In this document: piece after piece, positions 56,641 through 64,000 of the stretch | Layout: each line of letters begins with the position of its first letter | Numbering within the stretch: the stretch's first letter is position 1 | Assembly: GCF_024139115.2 (NCBI RefSeq) | Contig: NC_085140.1 | Location: forward strand, 418,202,283 to 418,266,282 | Direction: 5' to 3' | From: Armigeres subalbatus | Lineage: Eukaryota; Arthropoda; Insecta; Diptera; Culicidae | DNA: 64,000 nt | Translations under genes and position numbers: made by a program | Notes under the pieces: generated by a model | Database searches by the model: none | What the model was told of the DNA's origin: nothing | What the model saw: the letters and a program-made list of their open reading frames with translations, nothing else

Positions 56641-57055
56641 ACGCATGCAAATTTCATTGTAATTGAATTTTTAGCCCATACTCTACCATTGTAACCCTGA
56701 ATGCGGCCCGGAATTCAGTCAATCCTGCCCTACTCAAATGGTGAAAACATCGGAATCGACTAAAATCTTTACAAATATCTTTTGGGTTGGTTTGATGGGT
56801 GATTTGATAAATTTTGGGCATGAACACGTCCAGAATACTGAAGAGATGTTTGAATTATAGAAAAAACACCCCGCGCACACTTATTTTTTAGCAATAACTC
56901 GGACCTGAACAAAAATTTTTATTTGAAAATGTATTACAGCAAAAATATAGCTATTCCCATTGAGCACAAACGAAACCGCGAGGAATTCCGACGATCAGGT
57001 GCTGAATGCGAGCCATTTGAAAAAAATCCGTTCGTCCCGGGTCTTAGAGGGTTAA

Positions 57056-57480
57056 GTGAAATGAAATTTCTTTATTAAGTGAAAAGGGAGCAGTGAAATG
57101 TTCGAATCGAACAGTTAAAAATGAGAACTGGAGTGAGGAGTGAGAAATGAGATGTTCGAAGTGAGTACGGGGTAGTGAGAAGTGAGTACTGAGAAATGGA
57201 AGTGAGGAACGTGACTTGAAAAGTTAGATGCGATAGATACCAAGTGAGAAGTAGGAAGCGATATATTTCCCTATGCCGATGGTTTGCTTGGTCCCATTCA
57301 ATCAACATATATTTTTGCTTTCTACATCTCGATATTCTCCCTATTTCGATATCACTCTATATCGCTGTGTTTTCATCACATTTTTTTTCGCCAATTGAAT
57401 TCTGCCTTCCACAACCAGCACAATGTATGAAAACTGCGGAACAAAAGATCGAACGTGCAAAACGTCGAATGAACAAAATG
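57056..57480. repeat. Composite repeat remnant right of the foldback
   Basis: 57060-57255 holds GTGAGAAGTGAG-type words. 57290-57390 resembles the ATCTCGATATTC interior of the mariner-type MITE at 497-901. 57438-57475 has ACAAAAGATCGAACGTGC-like units of the GACAAAAGGTCG foldback family. All are degenerate. Confidence 0.5.
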
Positions 57481-57514
57481 ATTTTTTTTTTTCACTAATG
57501 CTAGGTTGCTTTGT

Positions 57515-60500
57515 TGCAAGAGGATTAGAAGCATCCTTCTACGAATCTCGGAAGCCTTCTTCCAAGCAGCTCGGAGGCCTTCTTCCAAGAGGCTCGGAAG
57601 CCTCCTCCTTTCAAGTGGATAGGTTGCCGCCTCCTTTCAAGAAGCTCAAAAGCCTGCTTTTCTAAAGGCTCAAAAGCCTCCTTTATAGAGGCTCAAAAGC
57701 CTCCTTTAAAAAGGCTCGGAAGCCTCTTTTAAAGAGCCTCGGAAGCATCTTTTCAAGAGGCTCAGAAGCCTCATTTCAAAAGCCTCAAAAACCTCCTTCC
57801 AAGATGGTCAAAAGCCTCCTTCCAAGAGGCTAAGAGGCTTATTCCAGGAGGTTCGGAAGCCTCATTTAAAGAAGCTTAAAAGCATCCTTTCAAGAGGCTC
57901 AAAAGCTTCCTTTTAAAAGGCTCGGAAGCGTCCTTTCAAGAAGCTCAGAAGCCTCCTTTCAAGTGGCTGAAAAGCCTCTTTCCGAGAGGCTCGGAAGCCT
58001 CCTTTAAAGATGCTCGGAAACCTCCTTTCAAGAAGCTCAAAAGCCTTCTTTTCTAAAGGCTTAGAAGCCTCCTTTATAGAGGCTCAAAAGCCTCCTTTAA
58101 AAAGGCTCGGAAGCCTCTTTTAAAGAGGCTCGGAAGCATCTTTTCAAGAGGCTCAGAAGCCTCATTTCAAAAGTCTCAAAAACCTCCTTCCAAGATGGTC
58201 AAAAGCCTCCTTCCAAGAGGCTAAGAAGGCTTATTCCAGGAGGCTCGGAAGCCTCATTTCAGGAGGCTTAAAAGCATCCTTTCAAAAGGCTCAAGAGCTT
58301 CCTTTTAAAAGGCTCGGAAGCGTCCTTTCAAGAAGCTCAGAAGCCTCCTTTCAAGTGGCTGAAAAGCCTCTTTCCAAGAGGCTCGGAAGCCTCCTTTAAA
58401 GATGCTCGGAAGCCTCCTTTCAAGAGGCTCGGAAGCCTTCTTTCAAAAGGCTCAAAAATCTCTTTCAAGAGGCTCAAAAGCCTCCTTTCAAGAGGCTAGG
58501 AAGCCTCCTTTAAAGAAGCTTAAAAGCCTTCTTTTCTAGAGGATCAAAAGCCTCCTTTTCTAGAGGCTCAAAATCCTTCTTTCAAGAGGCTCTAAAACCT
58601 CCTCCCTAGAGGCTTGGAAGGCTCCTTTCAAGAAGCACGGAAGCCTCATTTCAAGAGACTCAAAAGCATCCTTTCAAGAGGCTCAAAAGCCTTTTTTCAA
58701 GAGGCTCGGAAGCCTTCTTTCAAGAGGCTCGGAAGCCTCCTTTCAAGAAGCTCAAAAGCTTTCTTTTCTAGAGGCTCAAAAGCCTCCTTTTCTAGAGGCT
58801 CAAAAGCTTCCTTTCGAAAGATTCGGAAGCCTCCTTTCAAGATCCTTTCAAGAGGTTCGGAAGCCTCTTTTCGAGATCCTATTAAGAGGCTCGGAAGCCT
58901 TCATTCAAGAAGTTCGGAAGCCCCCTTTCAAGAGGCTCAAAAGCCTTCTTTCAAGAAGTTCGGAATCCCCCGTTCAAGAGGCTCAGAAGCCTCCTTTCAG
59001 GAGGCTTAATAACTTCCTTTTGGGCTCAGAAGCCCCCTTTCAAAGAACTCAGAAGCCTCCTTTCAAGAGGCTCAAAAGCCTCCTTTCAAGAGGCTCAAAA
59101 GCCTCCTTTCAAGAGGCTCAAAAACCTCCTTCTAGGCTCAGAAGCCTCCTTTAAAGAGGCTCAGAAGCTTCCTTTCAAGAGGCTCAGAAGCTTCCTTTCA
59201 AGAGGCTCAGTAGCCTCCTTTCAAGAGGCTCAGAAGCCTCCTCTCAAAAGGCTCAGAAGCCTCCTTTCAAGAAGCTCAGAAGCCTCCTATCAAGAGGCTC
59301 AGAAGCCTCCTTTCAAGAGGCTCAGAAGCCTCCTTTCAAGAGGCTCAGAAGCCTCCTTTCAAGAGGCTCAGAAACCTCCTTTCAAGAGGCTCAGAAGCCT
59401 CCTTTCAAGAGGCTCAGAAGCCTCCTTCCAAGAGGCTCAAGCCTCCTTTCAAGAGGCTCAAGCCTCCTTTCAAGAGGCTCAAGCCTCCTTTCAAGAGGCT
59501 CAGAAGCCACCTTTCAAGAGGCTCAGAAGCCTCCTTTCAAGAGGCTCAGAAGCCTCCTTTCAAGAGGCTCAGAAGCCTCCTTTCAAGAGGCTTAGAAGCC
59601 TCCTTTCAAGAGACTCAGAAGCCTCCTTTCAAGAGGCTCAGAAGCCTCCTTTCAAGAGGCTCAGAAGCCTTCTTTCAAGAGGATCAGAAGCCTCCTTTCA
59701 AGAGGCTCCGAAGCCTCCTTTTAAGAGGCTCAGAAGCCTCCTTTAAAGAGGCTCAGAAGCCTCCTTTCAAGAGGCTCAAAAACCTCCTTCTAGGCTCAGA
59801 AGCCTCCTTTAAAGAGGCTCAGAAGCCTCCTTTAAAGAGGCTCAGAAGCCTCCTTTAAAGAGGCTCAGAAGCCTCCTTTCAAGAGCCTCAGAAGCCACCT
59901 TTCAAGAAGCTCAGCAGCCTCCTTTCAAGAGGCTCAGAAGCCTTCTTTCAAGAGGCTGAGAAGCTTCCTTTCAAGAGGCTAAGAAAGCCTCCTTTCAAGA
60001 GGCTCAGAATCCTCCATTTAAGAGGCCCAGAAGCCTCTTTTCAAGAGGCTCAGAAGCCTCCTTTCAAGGGGCTCAAAAGCCTCCTTCAAAGAGGCTCGGA
60101 AGCATCCTTTCAAGAGGCTCGGAAGCCTCCTTTCAAGAGGTTCGGAATCCTCCTTTCAAGATGCTCGGAACCCTCCTTTCAAGAAGCTCAAAAGCCTTCT
60201 TTTCTAGAGGCTCAAAAGCTTCCTTTCAAGTGGCTCGGAAGCCTTCTTTCAAGAGGCTTGGAAGCGTCCTTTTAAAATGCAAAGGAAGACTCCATTTAAG
60301 TGGCTCGAAAACCGCCTTCAAGAGGCTCGGAAACCGTCTTCAAGAGGCTCGGAAACCTCTCTACAAGAGGCTCAAAAGCCTCTAATCAAGAGGCCCGGAA
60401 GCCTACAAAGGAGCTTCCTTTCAAAGGGCTCGGAATTATTCTTTTAAGAGGATTGGAAGCCTAATTTCGAGAGGGGGTACCTCAATTAATGCAAAAGTTC

Positions 60501-60538
60501 GAAGGGGTACCTCTCAAGAAAAAGGTTGAAAACCACTG
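57515..60538. repeat. Hairpin-unit minisatellite, array 2, with hAT-type end
   Basis: About 125 units of GAGGCTCAGAAGCCTC plus CTTTCAA, more diverged than array 1 (AAAAGCCTC variants, point changes). Block-level duplication is visible: 57640-57990 resembles 58040-58350. After the array, 60470-60538 reads inwards from the right as CAGTGGTTTTCAACCTTTTT, a typical hAT terminus. The adjacent octamer is CTCTAGAA (60539-60546). The left hAT end was not found. So the array probably grew inside an hAT-derived element. ORFs inside it are artefacts. Confidence 0.8.
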
Positions 60539-60639
60539 CTCTAGAACCTTGATGAAGTCATCGTCCGAAGTTTTCGATGATATTTCTTCCTTTCCAGCTA
60601 CGACGCCAGCGATTTCTACGACTGAAAGGCACTGGCGAA

Positions 60640-61130
60640 CGAAAAACAATGGATTTTCCTATCAAGCTAGGATATGTATTTTTTCGTCGCCCCAAGTTTG
60701 GATATGTATTCAATCATGTTCATAACATATTATGGAGATCAGGAGACATGGTTGGATGGTTTTGGGATATCCTGGGTCATCCAAACTATCGTTGAGTTCT
60801 GAACTTGTGATCTACAGCTACGACACTAGCTTTTATAGTCACTAAAAACTTGGATATGTGTTCAAGCATATTCATAACATATTCCAGGAGATCAGGAGAC
60901 ATGGGAAGTTGGTTTTGGGACATCCTGGGTTACCCAAACCGTCCTTTAGTTCAGAACTTATGATCTATAACCACCACTCAAGCTTTTTTTGTCGCTTCAA
61001 GTTTGGATATGTATTCATCCATGTCCATTACACATTTTGAAAATCAAGGGACATGTTTAGATGTTTTTGGGATATCCTGGGTCATCAAAACCGACTTTGA
61101 GTTCAGAACATGTGATCTACAGCAGTACAA
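60640..61130 (+). repeat. Satellite B, plus-orientation array
   Basis: Three units: GGATATGT recurs at about 60700, 60852 and 61005 (152-153 bp), with TTGAGTTCAGAACATGTGAT near 61094 and a variant near 60791. It shares the core phrase with 42320-43393 but has different intervening words (GGGATATCCTGGGTCATC), so it is a sub-family. Confidence 0.75.
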
Positions 61131-61486
61131 TTTTTCTGCTAACCGTAAGCATGTTTAAAAATCCGTACTTATCCGTAACTATAAAGTTGTCACAGTGCAA
61201 ACATGTTTCATACTGGCTTATAGAGTTTGGCTTATATAGCTTTATATTGCCGAAAAGGCAAAATATAGTTTAAATGGTTACTCCAATATATCGGCACCAA
61301 CAATTCAAATTTTCTCAAAGTTACTATATGTATGTGATTATTACAGTTGAATATACCAGCACCAACTTTTCAAAAGATTTTTTTGCAGCTATCGATCTCT
61401 AATCCCTCAAATAGTTTGGATTGTCCAGAATATCTCAAAACTATTTAACGATATCCATGAACCTGCCGAGAAGTGTAATGGAATTC
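61131..61486. other. Strand-switch spacer between satellite arrays
   Basis: AT-rich. Two related phrases, CGGCACCAACAATTCAAA (about 61293) and CAGCACCAACTTTTCAAA (about 61356), lie about 63 bp apart. It separates satellite B in plus orientation from the inverted arrays. Confidence 0.4.
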
Positions 61487-63085
61487 ATATTGAAGCTTTG
61501 AATAACGAAAAGAACTTCTAAACAGCTATCGATCTGAGGTCCCGAACTCAATCACATTTTGGATTGCACAGAATATCTCATAACTGTCTTACCATACCCG
61601 TTGACTTCCCAGAAAGTGTAGTGGATATAATTGAACGAATATTGAAGCTTTGAGTACTAAAAAGAGCTTCTAAGCATCTGTAGATCTCAAGTGCCGAACT
61701 CAATGGCAGTTTGGATTGCTCAGAATATCTCATATCTATCTTACCATATCCTTTGACCTCCCAAAAAGTGTAATGGATATATCTGAATGGATATTGAAGC
61801 TTTGAGTATCGAAAAGCGCTTCTAAGCAGCTGTAGATCTCAAGTCTCGAACTCAAGGACAATTTGGATCGCCCAGAACATCTCAAAACTATATCACAATA
61901 TCTGCTGACCTCCCGGGAGGTGCAATGGGTATGATTGAACGAATATTGAAGCTTTGAGTACCGAGAAGAGCTTCTAAGCAGCTATAAATCTCAAATCCCG
62001 AGCTCAAGGACACTTTGAATTACCCAGAATATCTCAAAACTATCTCATCATATCCGTTGACCTCCCGGGAGGTGTAATAGGTATGATTGAACGAATATTG
62101 AAGCTTTGAGTACCAAAAAGAACTTCTAAGCAGCTGTAGATCTCAAGTGCCGAACTCAATAGCAGTTTAGATTGCTCATAATATCTAATAACTATCTTAC
62201 CATATCCGTTGACCTCCCAAAAGGTGTAATGGATAATTGAATGGATATTGAAGCTTTGAGTATTGGAAAGCGCTTCTAAGCAGCTGAAGATCTCAAATCC
62301 CGACCTCAAGGACAATTTGGATCGCCCAGAACATCTCAAAACTATATCACAATATCCGCTGACCTCCCGGGAGGTGTAATGGGTATGATTGAACGAATAT
62401 TGAAGCTTTTACTTACTTACTTACTTACGGATCTTGTACACCTCCGGTGGTGCAAAGGGCCGACTTGAAAGATCTCCATCCTGAGCGTTGCCCGGCTATC
62501 GCTTTAACCTGTTGCCAGGTTAGATTTCGGTCGACTTCTTTTATTTCTTTATTGAGGCTTCGCCGCCATGAGCCTCTGGGTCTGCCTCTGCTGCGATGGC
62601 CCGCTGGGTTCCAGTCTAATGCTTGTTTACAGATTTCGTTTCCGCCCCTACGTAGAGTGTGGCCGACCCAGCCCCACTTCCGATCCCGAATTTCTGTTGC
62701 TATCGTCCTCTGGTGACAACGACGATGGAGCTCATTGTTTGAGATCCAATTGTGAGGCCACCAGGCCCGAATTATATACCGCAGGCATCTGTTAATGAAC
62801 ACCTGCAGCCGTTAAGTGTTCTCCACTGATACACACCATGTTTCGCTAGCGTATAACAGCACAGATTTCACGTTAGAGTTGAAAATTCGTATTTTGGTGC
62901 GTTCACTTATCTGCCTGTTTCTAAGCTGCTGTAGATCTCAAATCCCGAACTCAATGACATTTTGGATTGCCCAGAATATTTCATAATTATCTTACCATAC
63001 CCGTTGACCTCCCGGGAGATGTAATGGATACAATTGAATGCATATTGAAGCTTTCAATACTGAAAAACGTTTTTCTGGCAGCTGT
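61487..63085 (-). repeat. Satellite B, inverted 152-bp array
   Basis: TGAAGCTTTGAGTA starts at 61491, 61643, 61795, 61947, 62099, 62249 and 62401: spacings of 152, 152, 152, 152, 150 and 152 bp. The inverted strand carries TTGAGTTCGGGATTTGAGATCTACAG split by small changes, matching the satellite B core. The array is interrupted at 62409-62935 by a LINE fragment and resumes to about 63085. Confidence 0.85.
62409..62935 (-). pseudogene. Non-LTR retrotransposon 3' fragment
   Basis: The minus strand encodes KIRIFNSNVKSVLLYASETW in a shifted frame, then at 62802-62425 FINRCLRYIIRAWWPHNWIS, RKWGWVGHTLRRGGNEI and SRGRPRGSWRRS: the RT C-terminal zone of a LINE family distinct from the two RTE-like copies. 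It ends GTACAAGATCC, then (GTAA)n at 62409-62428. A 5'-truncated insertion into satellite B, leaving recognisable monomer halves on each side. Confidence 0.8.
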
Positions 63086-63094
63086 AGATCTTCT

Positions 63095-63787
63095 CAGTTA
63101 GCCGGAAGTGACATGAGTGCTGGCGGAACATCTTCTAGGCATTCAGCTTGTCAAGTAAGATCTGTATCCTCCATCAACAATGATGCGAATCGCGTGACGT
63201 TGAAAGTGGCGAATAGTGACACTGACGATGTGGAGTCCTTCTACGTTACTCCCTTCAAGCCTGACAAAAATGAAGAAGACGTGAATAAGTACGTAATGGA
63301 TATCTCCAACACTAGTTCATCCATTGTAAAAGTGACAAAGCTGGTTCCTCGTGGAAAGCACATCAAATATTTGTCTTTTGTGTCCTTTAAAGTGGCTGTA
63401 CCTAAACATTCAACTAGTGAGGTCATGGTATTGGTCGGAAGGAATCTCTGTCCTACCATTCGAACCCAACCCAAAAAACGGATCAGCAGTACGTCTTGTG
63501 AACTCGGAATAAACTACGATTCTATATCTAGTCAGCCTCAACTAAAACCTATAAGTCGAACATCGGGACGCAATCTTGCCGCAAGCTCTGAGGAAGCCTG
63601 TATACCTCTCAACGCAGTCGAGCCCCTCCTGCCAGCGACCAACAGCCGTCCCGGTACTGTGTCTGAGTTGGAGATGAGGTCTTCGGATCTCCGTCTACAG
63701 GCAAGTACACAGCAGTTAATTTTCAACTATTCGGCTAAATGGCATTCGGCCAAACGGAATTCGGTCAAATGGCCTGACACCATGTAG
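63095..63787 (+). pseudogene. Non-LTR ORF1 C-terminal fragment
   Basis: The frame (its ATG at 63038 lies in satellite DNA) encodes VESFYVTPFKPDKNEEDVNK, then VTKLVPRGKHIKYLSFVSFK, aligned with DVVKLVP and YVSFKIG of the pseudogene at 20513. This is the C-terminal ORF1 domain of a CR1-group element. A Ser-rich, probably frameshifted tail follows. The PHD-like finger and RT are missing. The last residues read into a GGCC-type repeat. Confidence 0.6.
63725..63780. repeat. Short TTCGGCCAAATGG block
   Basis: Three to four units: TTCGGCTAAATGGCA, TTCGGCCAAACGGAA and TTCGGTCAAATGGCC. Same family as 34655, 37205 and 44085. The rest of the window (63790-64000) shows nothing. Confidence 0.55.
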
Positions 63788-64000
63788 GGAAACTGCTCCT
63801 TGAATTCATATCATGTACCCAAATCAATACCATTCGAAAACAAAGAATTGGTGAGCAAATTGTTTTATTTCTCATTTTAGTGATTTTTCAGCAGTGAGCA
63901 CGCCGGATAACAACAAAACACGACCCAAATTGAGCCTAAATTACCTGTTTTGCGAATGTTATTGATATAGGAGCATGTTATTAATAATGGAACAGATACC

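Larger units (their letters stand above)
50047..57051. mobile_element. Giant TTAA-flanked foldback element (7,005 bp)
   Basis: Both ends read CCCTCTAAGACCCGGGACGA inwards and are flanked by TTAA (50043-50046 and 57052-57055), the target type of piggyBac, whose ends typically begin CCC. The outer arms (about 50047-50520 and 56590-57051) are inverted copies at roughly 90% or more. Next come ~153-bp tandem units on both sides, then a core of 24-bp units that changes strand between about 53605 and 53690. No transposase is present: the long frames across the core (up to 486 codons) arise because 24 is divisible by three. I read it as a non-autonomous, palindromic piggyBac-type element. Confidence 0.85.

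Noticed and set aside
62447..62795. Plus-strand frames of 75-89 codons
   Set aside because: Antisense shadows of the LINE C-terminal coding region at 62409-62935.

Overview
This window looks like TE-packed, gene-poor nuclear DNA from a culicine mosquito, most likely the genus Aedes. That is inference from the repeat content: Feilai-like tRNA SINEs ending in GAA triplets, several families of small TA- and TTAA-flanked elements, a short Helitron-like unit with a CTAG end, and decayed non-LTR retrotransposons whose protein pieces look like CR1/jockey-type and RTE-type elements. I found no intact host protein gene, no rRNA gene and no functional tRNA gene. Nothing bacterial is present.

Layout. 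0-5 kb: small MITEs, a 1.07-kb foldback element built on GACAAAAGGTCG repeats (977-2045), an 11-bp minisatellite abutting a tRNA-like SINE head, a Helitron-like unit and a TA-flanked element. 5-9.6 kb: mostly unique DNA, with a few short ORFs that might be exon remnants. 9.6-15.3 kb: a second SINE copy, an internally deleted RTE-like copy, a ~152-bp satellite, and a CR1-like reverse transcriptase pseudogene split by three younger insertions. 15.4-18.6 kb: a TAA-flanked 3.2-kb element with nested hAT-like and SINE pieces. 18.6-22.8 kb: TTAA MITEs and an ORF1 pseudogene with a PHD-like finger, next to a 1.57-kb TA-flanked element. 22.8-27.3 kb: mostly unique. 27.4-31.6 kb: a 4.2-kb array of 23-24-bp hairpin units. 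31.6-34.6 kb: unique. 34.6-44.2 kb: recurrent composite repeats, MITEs, another Feilai-like copy and a ~153-bp satellite. 44.7-49.7 kb: retrotransposon fragments around a long unique stretch. 50.0-57.1 kb: a giant TTAA-flanked foldback element. 57.5-60.5 kb: a second hairpin-unit array, ending at an hAT-type terminus. 60.6-63.8 kb: ~152-bp satellite arrays in both orientations, split by a LINE fragment, then an ORF1 fragment.

The most interesting object is the 7,005-bp TTAA-flanked foldback (50047-57051). It has piggyBac-like ends, ~153-bp tandem units in both arms, and a core of about 3.6 kb made of 24-bp units that each hold two palindromes and flip strand at the centre. Also notable are a 160-bp insertion with an exact 11-bp target duplication that carries a hammerhead-like fold, two large hairpin-unit arrays, and the recurrence of a ~152-bp period in sequence families that otherwise look unrelated.

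The long open frames in this window come from arrays whose unit length is a multiple of three, or whose units lack stops. They should not be read as genes. All family names rest on recognition by eye, without database searches.
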